A stretch of DNA of 64,000 nt. It comes from GCA-2683825 sp965662355. GTDB lineage: Bacteria; Planctomycetota; UBA1135; GCA-002686595. The position numbers were made by a program, and so were the translations under genes. The notes under the pieces were generated by a model. That model saw nothing but the letters and a program-made list of their open reading frames with translations, was not told the DNA's origin and searched no databases. This document shows, piece by piece, positions 37,803 to 47,494 of the stretch (position 1 is its first letter; each line of letters opens with the position of its first letter). The stretch is taken from the NCBI GenBank assembly GCA_965662355.1, contig CBFIHP010000012.1:62001-126000 (forward strand), given 5' to 3'.

Positions 37803-39113
37803 ATGATCCGAACGTTTGCCGCGTGCCTTGCCGGGTGGTTCCTTGTCGAGCTCGTCTCGGCGAGGGAACCGCTCGATGCTCCGAATGTCGTCGTCTTCAT
37901 CGCCGACGATGTCTCCTGGAGCGATGTCTGGCCGGCCGTGCCGACGCCCAATGTGCAGCGCCTGGCAGAGGCGGGCGTGACCTTTCGGCGTGCGTACGCC
38001 ATGCCCAATTGCATCACCTCGCGCTACGCAACGTTCTTCGGGCGGATGGGGCGTCGGGAAGCGGTAGGGTCCGAGTACAAGAGCTATCTGGCTCCCGAGG
38101 GCAAGGCGCCCTCACTGGCGGAGGTGTTTCGGGCAGCGGGCTATGCGACAGCTGCCTTCGGCAAGTGGCATCTACCGGCCGACCCAACCGATCATGAAAA
38201 TGTGATCTCCAGCGGGTTTCAGCACCTGCGTGCGGGGTCGGCGGCGAACCTCAAGGGCCGGGGGGGCAAGGGGTATCGACATTGGCAGCGCATCGACGAT
38301 GGCCAGGTCGGACTGTCTCGGGAATACCCGACCACGGCGCTACGCGACGAGTTTCTGAGCTGGTGGGCAAAAGAAGCCGGTCCCAAGTTCGCCTGGGTGG
38401 CCTTCCATGCTCCACACCAGCCGCTGCATGATCCGCCCAGCGAAGTGCTGCCCGAGGGTTATGAAATCCGCCGCGGTGGCAAGCGCCTACGCGAGCAATA
38501 TGAAGCCATGGTCGTTTCGGTGGACACCGTGCTGGGCGAGATGCTCGCTCGCATCGATCTGGAAGAGACGATCGTGCTCTTCTTCGGAGACAACGGCACG
38601 CCGCCCATCGCGCGTCTCTCCAACGACGAACGGGGGCGCTTGAAAGGCACGACGTTCGAAGGTGGGGTCAGGGTGCCCGTAGTACTGGCCGGCCCCGGCG
38701 TGGCGCAGGGGAAGGAGTCCCGGGCCTTGGTGCACGTCATGGACTGGATCCCGAGCCTGGCCGATCTCGCCGGTGTGGACGTGCTCGAAGGAGCGGCGGC
38801 CGATGGGGTTTCGTTCGCCGAGGTCGCGCGCGATCCGGATGTCGAAGGGCCGCGCACCGAGGTGTTCGTCGAGCGCTACGAGCAGGATGCTTCGAAGGAG
38901 AAGGGCGGCTCCCCCAGTCATGTGGACGTCTCCGTGATCACACGGCGATACAAGCTGAGGCGTTCTTCACTCAGCCATCGCTGGCAGGATCACCTGTACG
39001 ACCTCGACAGTGACCCGGAGGAACGCTCACCACTGGATCTCTCGTCGGATGAGAACAAGGCGATCCACGCGCGGCTCGCGAAGCTCCTGGACGAACTTCC
39101 TCCGCGGCGCTGA
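37803..39113 (+). CDS. type I sulfatase (arylsulfatase-like), secreted
   Basis: 436 aa with a signal peptide. VVFIADDVSWSDVWP holds the paired metal-binding Asp, FGKWHL and the late FFGDNGTPP supply further site residues. The formylglycine site is C70-I-T-S-R74 instead of the usual C-x-P-x-R, but Cys and Arg are kept and Y-A-T-F-F-G-R follows. It cleaves sulfate esters, probably from polysaccharides, after Cys is converted to formylglycine. It lies 4 bp after the CocE hydrolase. Confidence 0.88.
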   Translation: MIRTFAACLAGWFLVELVSAREPLDAPNVVVFIADDVSWSDVWPAVPTPNVQRLAEAGVTFRRAYAMPNCITSRYATFFGRMGRREAVGSEYKSYLAPEGKAPSLAEVFRAAGYATAAFGKWHLPADPTDHENVISSGFQHLRAGSAANLKGRGGKGYRHWQRIDDGQVGLSREYPTTALRDEFLSWWAKEAGPKFAWVAFHAPHQPLHDPPSEVLPEGYEIRRGGKRLREQYEAMVVSVDTVLGEMLARIDLEETIVLFFGDNGTPPIARLSNDERGRLKGTTFEGGVRVPVVLAGPGVAQGKESRALVHVMDWIPSLADLAGVDVLEGAAADGVSFAEVARDPDVEGPRTEVFVERYEQDASKEKGGSPSHVDVSVITRRYKLRRSSLSHRWQDHLYDLDSDPEERSPLDLSSDENKAIHARLAKLLDELPPRR

Positions 39114-39128
39114 TCGAGCTGTGTAGCT

Positions 39129-39623
39129 CTAGGGCGTGGGTGGCGTGGGAAGCACGCGCTCCATCGTGAAGACCCCATGGTCTCCGTTCTCGGCCTGGAA
39201 GGTGGCTTCGAAATCGTCGGCGGCGACGCTGCCCTCGTAGCGATAGACACCACCGAACATCGAGCCCAGGTCTTCCTCGCCACGGAAACGGATCCGTTCG
39301 GCCGTCTCCTCGATCAGGGTGAAGAGCGCCTTGTGGCGGAAGGAGAAGATCCCGTAGGTCGAGTCGAACCAGGCGAGGAACCCGCCGTCCTCCTGCGCCG
39401 TGACGATGCAGCGCAATCCCCCATCGTGGCCGTTCCAATCGCTTTCCCAGGTGCCTTTCCAGCGTCCCTCGAAGGCGTGCGGGGTCGCATTGGGCTCGAA
39501 CCTGTTCCAGGTGCGGTTGTATCGCGCGGATTCGCAACCCGTGAGGCCGAGAAGAAGCAGCGCCTGGAGCACGAGGGCCGCAGGGCTTCGGAAGATGGAT
39601 ACGACTTGCATCACCTGCAGCAT
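39129..39623 (-). CDS. small lipoprotein of unknown function
   Basis: 164 aa from ATG 39623 (39611 also possible). The signal ends in the lipobox LGLTGC (Cys30). The mature part of about 135 residues is rich in alternating strands (FEGRWKGTWESDWNGHDGG, LRCIVTA, FLAWFDSTYGIFSF, DDFEATFQAENG), consistent with a small lipocalin-like beta-barrel. It is convergent with the sulfatase and divergent from the kinase, with starts about 110 bp apart. No family recognised. Confidence 0.6.
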   Translation of the reverse strand: MLQVMQVVSIFRSPAALVLQALLLLGLTGCESARYNRTWNRFEPNATPHAFEGRWKGTWESDWNGHDGGLRCIVTAQEDGGFLAWFDSTYGIFSFRHKALFTLIEETAERIRFRGEEDLGSMFGGVYRYEGSVAADDFEATFQAENGDHGVFTMERVLPTPPTP

Positions 39624-39730
39624 CGCGATCGGGATGGCCTCGATCAAGCGCTCCCCCCGTGGGATCGCAGCTCCGGAATACTCGCACTCGCCTCGGAGAG
39701 TTATCCTCTTGGGGCTCCCACGGCTCCCCA

Positions 39731-42700
39731 ATGGCAGAACACGACCCCAACAAGCCCGTGTCCAAGGACAATCCGTCCGTGGCCCAGGGCCCCCAACACC
39801 TGACCCAATTCCTACACAAGCTGCGGGACCAGACCCTGGGGCGCAGCAGCTCGGAATCCGAGTCGCTGCCCTCGGATCCTGTCCACGAAGCTGGCTCCGA
39901 GCCGACCCCGACGCACATCGGACGCTACAAGGCCATGGGCGAAATCGCCCGCGGTGGTATGGGGATCATCTTCAAGGTGGAGGACGCGGCGATGCGTCGC
40001 ACGCTGGCCATGAAGGTCCTGCAGGGCGAGGTCTTCCAAGAGGATGGATCCATCGCTGCCGACGGAACCGTGCGCACGAGCCGCTTCCTCGAGGAAGCCC
40101 AGGTCACGGGTCAACTCGAGCACCCGGGCATCATCCCCGTGCACGAGATGGGTCTGGATGATCGCGGTCGCTTGTTCTTCACCATGCGACTCGTCAAGGG
40201 CAAGACCTTGGGTGAGGTCATCGATCTACACCACCGTGGCGACGAGCACTGGACACGAACGCGCGCTCTCAACGTCATGTTGAAAGTCTGCGAGGCCATG
40301 GCCTTCGCCCACGAGAAGCATGTCATCCATCGCGACCTCAAACCCGCCAACATCATGGTGGGACGCTTCGGCGAGACGTACGTGATGGACTGGGGGCTCG
40401 CAAAGATCATCGGCAGCGAGGAGCTAGGTCAGCCATCGGGGGAAACGCGCCCGGTCGATGCGACGATGCTCAGCCTGCTCTCCACTTCGCGACAGGACGC
40501 CTCCGACGAAAGTGACGGCACCGAGTCTTCCCACAGCACGCTGGAAGGCGACATCCTCGGCACGCCGGCCTACATGCCCCCTGAGCAAGCCCGAGGACAT
40601 ATCGAGGAGATGGGACCGGCCGCCGATATCTACTCCGTCGGCGCGATGCTGTACCACCTGCTGAGCGGCTTGCCACCCTATGCCACGGGTTCGGGCAAGG
40701 TCGGGGCGATCCAGATTCTCCAGAACCTGTTGCGCGAATCACCGATGGCCCTCGAGGAGATCGCTCCCGGTGTACCGCCCGAACTCGCCGCCGTGTGCGA
40801 ACGCGCGATGGAGCGCGATCCCGAAAAGCGCTACTCGACCATGATGGAGCTGGCCGACGACCTGCTCGCCTTCATGGAACAGCGCGTCGTCACGGCCTAC
40901 GAAACGGGCTCCTGGGCGGAATTCCGCAAGTGGGTCGCGCGCAACAGGGGCATGGCCATCAGCGCAGCAGCCGCCATCGTCATGGCCATCAGCGGGCTCT
41001 CCGCAGTCACCTACATCCAAGCCAAGGGGCGCGGTGTGCTCGCGGCCAAGAATCTCCAGCTGGGTCAGACGAACGATACGCTGGCGAAGACGAACGCGGC
41101 TCTGGACGAGGCTACGATCCTGGCCCTAGCAAACGAGAAGCGCGCTCTCGAGCAGGAATCCGTCGCGCTCTTGCAGAGCTACCGCGCCAACGTCAGCGCG
41201 GCTGCGCTGCTTCTCGACTACGGCTCAGCGGTCGAAGCACGCAAACGGCTCGACAACTGCGACGAGGGCCAACGCGGCTGGGAGTGGAACTTCCTGAACA
41301 AGCTCTCGGACTCGAGCCTACGCAGCTTCCGGGGACATGAGGAGTTCGTGACGTACAGCACCTTCAGCCCCGACGGCCGAATGCTGGCCTCGGTGGGCGG
41401 CGGACCGCTGAGGAAGGACCTCTCGATCCGGCTCTGGGACACGGAAACGGGCGAGGAACTGCGCAGGCTGACGCCGCACCGAGAAGCCATCTTCGGCGTG
41501 GAGTTCAGCCCCGGCGGAACCGAGTTCGTCACGAGCGGCTCCGACGGCCGCACGATTCTCTTCGACGTCGAAACCGGCGACGAGCTGCTGGAGACATCGA
41601 CCTCAGGTGCGCTCGCCTATCATGCGGATGGCCGTCGTATCGGCATCGGAAGCCCGCGCGTCCCAAGCCTCACGATCTGGGACATCTACGAGGACAAGAC
41701 GAAGATCATCGGTCTCGACACGACCGGGGGCGTGAATGCCGTGCACTTCGTTGGAGACGAGGACCTCGCGGTCGTCGCGATGTCGAGGTTCGAGACTTGC
41801 CTCGTCGACATCGTCTCCGGAGAGACCGTGCGCATCTTCAACGCTTTGCGCGGTCGCCCGCTACCAGCGCCGAGACCGGAACTGGGCAACGGCGTCCTGG
41901 GCCTCGATGTCGATGCCCAGAGGCGCATGCTCTTGAGCGGCTCGAGCGACGGCTCGCTCATTCGTTGGGACCTCGAGACCGGCGACATTCTGCAAACCTA
42001 CGAAGGACACCGCGGCGGCGTGCGTTCCGTGATCTTTCACCCCCAGGGTCCGTGGATCGTCTCTTGTGATGTGCTCTCGCCAGTGCGGTTCTGGCACGAG
42101 AACGGCACTTCGCTGGAAGAGCTCCACGGGCATGCGAACTGGACCATGCAGATCCGCTTGAGCCCATCCGGTGATCGCATTTGCTCCTCTTCCATCGACG
42201 GTACGATACGCATGTGGGACGGGGCTCCGGGCTCCAACATCCGCACGTTCTTCGGAGATGGGGACCGATCGATGCGTCACGTCGAGTTCGCTCCCGATGG
42301 CGAGCGCTTGGTCTGGACGACCTCGCCCACGCGGGTCATGGTCGGCAATACGAGCACGGGCGAGCCTCTGTTGGCCCTGCCCAGCTTCGAGAACCGCATC
42401 CAGGCTCTTTGCTATGACGCATCCGGCAAGCGGATTTTCGTCGGGGACGATTCCGGGCGCATCACGCAATGGGACGGCGAAAGTGGTGATTTACTCGGGA
42501 GTTCGAAGGCCTTGGGCACTTCCACGGCCATCGTGTTCAGCCCCGATCGGCGCCGGGTCGCCATGGCCTCCAACGAGTCGCCGGCCAAGATCACGATTCT
42601 CGACGCCGAGACCTTCGAGACCCTGCACTCCTGGCGCATGAACCAGGCGACCGTGGCAACGAACGCACGGGTACGCGTCATCGTCCAGCTCTTGTTTTCC

Positions 42701-43780
42701 AAGAACGGTGAGGAGCTGATCGCCGTTACCGGTCTCGAGAACGTGTCGCGCATGAACACCGCGAGCGGTGAATTGCTGTTGAACTTCACGCACCCGAATG
42801 GTTTCGGTCTGGTGCACTTTGACCAAGCCCGTGGAGAGATCGTCTCGGGAGGTTCGTACGCGAGCACTACTTTGCGTTTTCACGACGCCGAGACGGGCGA
42901 GGTCAAACGCACCTCTGGCGGCCACGCCATCATGACCTGCCTCTCGGGATACAACCGCGACAACAACCGTCTCGCCGTGGGCGCCGCAGACGGTACGATC
43001 AGCCTGTGGCATCCAGAACATGGCGAAATGACGACGCTCAGTGGAGCGGGTAATGCGGGTAGCGGGACGGCAGAATTGAACGACGTCATCGGAGGCGCCA
43101 CTTTCAGTCCGAATGGAATGACGATCGCCACCCTCGACTGGAACGGAACGTGTCGTCTCTGGGACTGCACGCCTCTTCGGCAGCAAGAAGCCGCACGGCA
43201 AACGGCCGGTCGCCGCCGTATGTACCTACGTGATGCTCGCATACTCGTCGATCGACTGTTCGAGAAGCACATCCTGACAGCCGACGTGGTCGAAGCCCTG
43301 ACGCAGGCGCAGCTGGAGTCGGATCTGCAGGAGGCAGCCGTCAATGTCGCACGCATGCACGGGGATGACGCGGAGCGTTTGAACACGGACGCTCTCACTA
43401 TCCTGTTGGATGGAAAGCGACGCCCGGTCGACTACGTACGTGCGCTTGCCGCGGCCGAAAAAGCATGGCGCATACGCAATGCCCCGGCCTACAGGGTCAC
43501 GCTCGGAGCAGCTCATTTCCGCATGGGGGACGATGCTCGCGCAGCGGAAACCCTGAACTCCATGGTCAATGTCGAGCTGGATCCGCTGGACGCCGTGACA
43601 CGCGATCTCTTTCGCGCGTTGCTGCATCGAGTCCAGGACGAGCCGTTGAAAGCCCGACGTGTGTTCCGCTCGGCGGATACGGAGTTGCGGGCCCTGCATG
43701 CCCTGCGCCCCGATACCGCGGGACTCGCAGAGCGCCAGCTCTTCAACGAAGAAGTTCGCTCGATCACGGACGCTCGGTGA
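39731..43780 (+). CDS. Ser/Thr protein kinase with transmembrane helix and WD40 propeller
   Basis: 1349 aa from ATG 39731. The kinase domain spans about 66-385: Gly loop GEIARGGMG (70-78), Lys95 (AMKVL), catalytic HRDLKPAN (200-207), DWG in place of DFG (220-222) and the PPEQ activation-segment end. The transmembrane helix is at about 409-430, then a coiled stretch (about 435-500). Many WD40 repeats run from about 540 to 1170 ('H....FSPDG', 'LWDTETGEEL', 'SSDGSLIRWDLETG'). The tail is helical and TPR-like (ALAAAEKAWRIRNAPAY). This kinase-WD40 design is common in planctomycetes. The propeller probably binds an unknown partner outside the membrane. There is no clear ribosome site at the start. 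Confidence 0.88.
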   Translation: MAEHDPNKPVSKDNPSVAQGPQHLTQFLHKLRDQTLGRSSSESESLPSDPVHEAGSEPTPTHIGRYKAMGEIARGGMGIIFKVEDAAMRRTLAMKVLQGEVFQEDGSIAADGTVRTSRFLEEAQVTGQLEHPGIIPVHEMGLDDRGRLFFTMRLVKGKTLGEVIDLHHRGDEHWTRTRALNVMLKVCEAMAFAHEKHVIHRDLKPANIMVGRFGETYVMDWGLAKIIGSEELGQPSGETRPVDATMLSLLSTSRQDASDESDGTESSHSTLEGDILGTPAYMPPEQARGHIEEMGPAADIYSVGAMLYHLLSGLPPYATGSGKVGAIQILQNLLRESPMALEEIAPGVPPELAAVCERAMERDPEKRYSTMMELADDLLAFMEQRVVTAYETGSWAEFRKWVARNRGMAISAAAAIVMAISGLSAVTYIQAKGRGVLAAKNLQLGQTNDTLAKTNAALDEATILALANEKRALEQESVALLQSYRANVSAAALLLDYGSAVEARKRLDNCDEGQRGWEWNFLNKLSDSSLRSFRGHEEFVTYSTFSPDGRMLASVGGGPLRKDLSIRLWDTETGEELRRLTPHREAIFGVEFSPGGTEFVTSGSDGRTILFDVETGDELLETSTSGALAYHADGRRIGIGSPRVPSLTIWDIYEDKTKIIGLDTTGGVNAVHFVGDEDLAVVAMSRFETCLVDIVSGETVRIFNALRGRPLPAPRPELGNGVLGLDVDAQRRMLLSGSSDGSLIRWDLETGDILQTYEGHRGGVRSVIFHPQGPWIVSCDVLSPVRFWHENGTSLEELHGHANWTMQIRLSPSGDRICSSSIDGTIRMWDGAPGSNIRTFFGDGDRSMRHVEFAPDGERLVWTTSPTRVMVGNTSTGEPLLALPSFENRIQALCYDASGKRIFVGDDSGRITQWDGESGDLLGSSKALGTSTAIVFSPDRRRVAMASNESPAKITILDAETFETLHSWRMNQATVATNARVRVIVQLLFSKNGEELIAVTGLENVSRMNTASGELLLNFTHPNGFGLVHFDQARGEIVSGGSYASTTLRFHDAETGEVKRTSGGHAIMTCLSGYNRDNNRLAVGAADGTISLWHPEHGEMTTLSGAGNAGSGTAELNDVIGGATFSPNGMTIATLDWNGTCRLWDCTPLRQQEAARQTAGRRRMYLRDARILVDRLFEKHILTADVVEALTQAQLESDLQEAAVNVARMHGDDAERLNTDALTILLDGKRRPVDYVRALAAAEKAWRIRNAPAYRVTLGAAHFRMGDDARAAETLNSMVNVELDPLDAVTRDLFRALLHRVQDEPLKARRVFRSADTELRALHALRPDTAGLAERQLFNEEVRSITDAR

Positions 43781-43786
43781 TGGCGC

Positions 43787-43840
43787 GTGGTGCGCGCCGT
43801 GCCGGAACTGGACGAACCCTTTCGCTCGACCGTGCTCATG
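43787..43840 (+). pseudogene. remnant of an ECF sigma factor gene
   Basis: Eighteen codons read VVRAVPELDEPFRSTVLM, matching the start of sigma region 4 in the fusion protein of this window (NVVKAVLELDEPYRTVVLL). The frame then loses similarity. It has no start and no other sigma regions nearby, so it is a decayed fragment. Confidence 0.45.
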
Positions 43841-43844
43841 CGCG

Positions 43845-44075
43845 GTGGTGGGGAGCCTCGTCGACGACATACTGCGGCCCTATCCCAAAGCAGACTCGCG
43901 GCGCAAGCGACGCAAGCACGCGCACGCCCATGATCTGGTCATCACCGAAGTGGCCCGACGCAACGGGCGCTCGATCCGGGCGCACGAAGGAGTCGGCTTC
44001 GAACTCCTATGCCGCTACGCGCACGCGGACGGAGCCGAATGGGACGTGATCGGCTGGGATTGGCGCAACGGCTGA
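43845..44075 (+). pseudogene. C-terminal gene fragment, unknown family
   Basis: About 76 codons from a GTG, in a different frame from the sigma remnant before it. The peptide (LVDDILRPYPKADSRRK, then HDLVITEVARRNGRSIR, GVGFELLCRYAH and EWDVIGWDWRNG) has ordered protein-like composition but no recognisable start region. It is convergent with the DnaJ-zinc-finger gene. It may be the tail of a lost gene that was fused to the sigma remnant by deletion. Confidence 0.4.
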
Positions 44076-44076
44076 C

Positions 44077-45222
44077 TCAGCGTGCGGGGTACGTGGCCTT
44101 CACCCATTCCCGCCAGTCTTCCTGCAGGCGTAGCGCATTCGTATCGAAGATCTTCTTGAGCGCATCGCGCGTCGAAACCTTCTGGCGCATCCTTGTCAGG
44201 AGTGCATTCACCTTCTTACCGTCCTGGAGCAGCAGGTAGTCCATCAAGCTGAAGGCCACCATGTGCTGCTCGGGCGTCAGTGTTTCGGTGTTCTGCTGGA
44301 ACATCCCCGCCAGCGACGGGAACGTATTCTTGGACACCATCTTGCGCACCGCCGGCTTCCAGGGACCGCTCCTCACACCGCCGGCGGTATCCGATTCCTG
44401 ATAACAGTAGTTGTCGCAAATCTCGAAGTACCGTTCCTCGAACCAGTGCGCCAACCCGGCGTCGGCCCAACCGCCCTTGGTCTTGCCTATCCAGTGGCTA
44501 GGCGTCTGGTGCGACAGAAGCAGATGTGTCGTGCAATGGATGATGTTGCGACGCAGAAACTCCTCGGTGGTGAAGAGTTTCTTCGTAGCGGCAACCGAAT
44601 ACGTTGGCTCCACGCCCATCAAGCGCACACCTCCTTCGGAAGCCATCTGGCAGTAGCGTGAAGAAGCCGCGCGATGTTCCAGCGTGTTCGACCAGATGAA
44701 GATGCGGCTCTTCTTCTTGAAGGCCTTATCCGACACCCCCCCGAGCACGGTGGTGTAGTCGGTGTAGAGCTCCTCCAGATGATCGATGTAGCGGTGCAAC
44801 ATCTCGTGCGCACCCTTGATCCGCTTGCCCACCTTGATGCGTTCGACGTCCCAGATGAGAACGAAGTGCGCACTCTCGGCCAAGGTCAGCGGCTTCTGCA
44901 GGTCCTTCTCGAAGTACGCCACGCCCGCGGCCAGGGCGGGGATGCGCTGGCGCCGCAAGTCGTAGCGGTTCTCCACCGCTTCGTTCTCACAGTGCTTGCA
45001 GTCGACCCAGCCCGTGCCTCCACAGGTTTCGCAGAGGCCGATCACGCTGCAATAGAGAGCGTTGCCCTCAAGCTTGCAATCGTCGGAATCGTGCTCGGGA
45101 CAGGGTTTGGCGCCGATGTTCCTGCACTTCGTACAGCGCACGAAGGGGTCGTTTTCCTGGGCGAAAGCGCCCGTCGCGAACGAGACGACGAGGAGAAGTA
45201 GAATCAGTCTCGGCAGGGTCAT
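44077..45222 (-). CDS. secreted protein with DnaJ-type zinc finger and degenerate metallopeptidase motif
   Basis: 381 aa with a signal peptide (LPRLILLLLVVSFATGAFA). Residues about 29-80 carry several CxxC pairs including CETCGGTGWVDCKHC, the DnaJ zinc-finger pattern. The remainder resembles DUF1570-like secreted gluzincins: IIHCTTHLLLSH stands where HExxH is expected, and 'DAGLAHWFEERYFE' where the third ligand helix normally lies. The catalytic Glu is replaced by Cys, so peptidase activity is doubtful. Function unknown. Confidence 0.65.
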   Translation of the reverse strand: MTLPRLILLLLVVSFATGAFAQENDPFVRCTKCRNIGAKPCPEHDSDDCKLEGNALYCSVIGLCETCGGTGWVDCKHCENEAVENRYDLRRQRIPALAAGVAYFEKDLQKPLTLAESAHFVLIWDVERIKVGKRIKGAHEMLHRYIDHLEELYTDYTTVLGGVSDKAFKKKSRIFIWSNTLEHRAASSRYCQMASEGGVRLMGVEPTYSVAATKKLFTTEEFLRRNIIHCTTHLLLSHQTPSHWIGKTKGGWADAGLAHWFEERYFEICDNYCYQESDTAGGVRSGPWKPAVRKMVSKNTFPSLAGMFQQNTETLTPEQHMVAFSLMDYLLLQDGKKVNALLTRMRQKVSTRDALKKIFDTNALRLQEDWREWVKATYPAR

Positions 45223-45250
45223 CCGGGCGGGAGTTTAGCACGCTGGGCAC

Positions 45251-45302
45251 AAAAAAGAGCTTCCCAGGCTCGGGAGAGCGCCCCCGCGGCGCTCCCGCGC
45301 CT
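45251..45302 (-). terminator. possible leftward terminator or attenuator
   Basis: Minus strand: a GC-rich hairpin (GGGAGCGCC...GGCGCT.CCCG, 6+4 bp with a bulge) is followed by GAGC-N7-GCTC and TTTTTT. It sits 30 bp upstream of the zinc-finger gene on the same strand, so it could attenuate it. Confidence 0.35.
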
Positions 45303-45374
45303 TCAGACTTGCTCCAAAATCACCGATGCATCTACGTTGGATCCCGCCGCCACATTGGAGACACTCTCACCCCC

Positions 45375-46136
45375 ATGAGCCTCAAGAAGCTGCAGAGCCA
45401 CTGGGACCACTTCGGTTCCGAGGACCCCATGTTCGCGGTCCTGACCGACCCCGAGAAGAAGGGCGGCAAGTGGGACGAGGATTCCTTCTACGCCACGGGA
45501 CGTGAGGAAATTGCCCAGCTCCTGGGCTCGCTGGATCGCCAGTCGATTCCCTACGGCAAGGGAAGCGCCCTCGACTTCGGCTGTGGAGCCGGTCGTCTCA
45601 GCCAGGCCCTGGCAGGTCACTTCGAGCGCGTATCGGGCATCGACATCGCACCGAGCATGATCGAGCTCGCACGTAGAAACAACCCGGTTCCCGAGCGCCT
45701 AACGTTCCACCTGAACGAATCGAACGAACTGCCCTTCGAGGATGGAGCGTTCGACTTCCTCTATTCCAACTACGTCCTGCAGCACATCGCGCCGGAATAC
45801 GCCAAGGCCTACATCGCCGAGTTCATGCGGGTCTTGAAGGCGGATGGCATCGCCGTGTTTCAGTTCACCAGTGCTCCCCGCGCGCTCAGCAAACGACTCC
45901 TGGCCCGGAGCATGCCGGCCTTCATGCTGAAGGCCTATCGGCGCCTGCGCTTCGGCAAGCACTTCATGGAGATGCACGGCATCCCCGTGGGAGACGTCGA
46001 GAACATCGTTGCCCGCAGCGGAGGGCGCGTGCTACGCATGGAGCACGTCGCCGCGGACGACAACTGGCAGAGCCACATCTGCTACGCGACCCAATCCGCC
46101 CAGGCGGAACCGCTCGCGCCTATCCCCGCCCGCTGA
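45375..46136 (+). CDS. class I SAM-dependent methyltransferase
   Basis: 253 aa from ATG 45375. The SAM motif I is ALDFGCGAGRLSQALA (about 62-77), then VSGIDIAPSMIELAR. Motif II/III is FDFLYSNYVLQHIAPEYA and FMRVLKADGIAVFQFTS, of the Methyltransf_11/25 type. It stands at the left border of the polysaccharide cluster, so a sugar or lipid carrier substrate is plausible. It is convergent with the SGNH gene, overlapping by 17 bp. Confidence 0.82.
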   Translation: MSLKKLQSHWDHFGSEDPMFAVLTDPEKKGGKWDEDSFYATGREEIAQLLGSLDRQSIPYGKGSALDFGCGAGRLSQALAGHFERVSGIDIAPSMIELARRNNPVPERLTFHLNESNELPFEDGAFDFLYSNYVLQHIAPEYAKAYIAEFMRVLKADGIAVFQFTSAPRALSKRLLARSMPAFMLKAYRRLRFGKHFMEMHGIPVGDVENIVARSGGRVLRMEHVAADDNWQSHICYATQSAQAEPLAPIPAR

Positions 46137-47280
46137 AAAAGCCAGCCTCGCGCATTCGCTCGAACAACAGCTTGCCTACCAGCTCGTTCCCGCGCGGCGA
46201 GAAGTGTCCGTCGATCTCGAAGTAGAGATCCTCGCCTTCACCGGCCAGGCGTCTCAGCTCGGGTAGAAGATCGATCACGTGGATCCCGTTCTCGGGAGCA
46301 AACGTGTTCAGGTGATCGATCTCGATCGTGTTGCTGTTGCCGTAGATTTGACTCTTGTCCGGGATCAAGACCAGGACGAATTGCGCGTCATTCCCACGAA
46401 CGAGCTCATCCGTGGCCAGAATAACAGCGTCGATGATCTCGAGCGTGGCGTGGTACGAGGGCTGGGCGTAGACACGATCCCGAATCGAGTCGAAGGCCAT
46501 CAGACGGCGCTTCGTGAAGGCCCAGGCGTGGGAGACCTTCAAGGCTCGATTGATGGTGTACACGAGACCGGTGCGCTTGATCTCGAAGCGCTTGGTCCAA
46601 TCGTGATCACGTTTGGGCACGGGGACGTTCGTCAACTCGAGTTCCCCGTCGCGCACCTCGAAGAAGGGCCGCGGGTAGGTGTACGCCACTTTGCGCCCTA
46701 CGTCGCCAACGTCATTGTGATACATGAGCACGACGAGGTCGGGGGCGTACGCGAGGCCGTCGCGTTGCAGGAGCAGGTACTCCTGATCCGTGCCATAGCC
46801 CGTCGTGCCGAAATTCATCACCTCGTAGCGCCGCTCGGCTCCGCTTTCGTCAGCGACAGCGGAGGCCCCTTGCAGCTCACGCTCGAAGACCTGCGTCATG
46901 CGCTCGGGAACATCGACCCCGTAGCCCCAGGTGAAGGAGTCGCCGTAGAACTGGACGCGGTGAACGCCCTCCGGCTTCGCGATCTCGTGCTCGGGATCGC
47001 GCATGCCCACCGAGTTGATCAACACCTCGCTCTTCGAGTCCGGCATGAAGAACGTCCCCGACGCACCGGGACGGTTGCGCCAACCGAGCCTCCGGTCGTA
47101 TTCGTAGAATGCGAACTCGTTGTCCCGTTGGTCGTAGACCGGCTTGGGCTCGATCAGCCGCACGACGACCTCGAAGACGAGGAGCCCGGCAATCGAGACG
47201 CCGGCGAAGAGCCCCAGGTTGATCAGGACGTTCTTGAGTCGGGTCCGGCGAGGAGCGACGCTTTTCTTGGTATCCACCAT
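46120..47280 (-). CDS. membrane-anchored SGNH-hydrolase-fold protein
   Basis: 386 aa from ATG 47280. One transmembrane helix (NVLINLGLFAGVSIAGLLVFEVVVRL, about 18-43). Block I is VQFYGDSFTWGYGV (Ser nucleophile in GDSFT), NFGTTGYGTDQE is block II-like, HNDVGD is block III-like, and EIDGHFSPRGNELV has the catalytic DxxH. All catalytic residues are kept, so an extracytoplasmic esterase or acetyltransferase for polysaccharide or lipid is likely. It is divergent from the methyltransferase at 47495. Confidence 0.8.
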   Translation of the reverse strand: MVDTKKSVAPRRTRLKNVLINLGLFAGVSIAGLLVFEVVVRLIEPKPVYDQRDNEFAFYEYDRRLGWRNRPGASGTFFMPDSKSEVLINSVGMRDPEHEIAKPEGVHRVQFYGDSFTWGYGVDVPERMTQVFERELQGASAVADESGAERRYEVMNFGTTGYGTDQEYLLLQRDGLAYAPDLVVLMYHNDVGDVGRKVAYTYPRPFFEVRDGELELTNVPVPKRDHDWTKRFEIKRTGLVYTINRALKVSHAWAFTKRRLMAFDSIRDRVYAQPSYHATLEIIDAVILATDELVRGNDAQFVLVLIPDKSQIYGNSNTIEIDHLNTFAPENGIHVIDLLPELRRLAGEGEDLYFEIDGHFSPRGNELVGKLLFERMREAGFFSGRG

Positions 47281-47494
47281 GTCGATTTCATCGGTCCAAT
47301 CGCGGAGGAACCAAGCTCTGATTCTGGCGAAAACCCTCTCCCGTGGCCCATTGGAGAGACTGGAGCGCGGGATTTCGCGGCACCTCGGGGAGCGTCTAGC
47401 CCCTGTAGAAACAGGGCGAAATGGCCGATGAAGTACCAGCATCCGCCGCCCACGACGGGCCAAAAGCCCGTCCCCGTTTGGATCCGCCCCCCCC

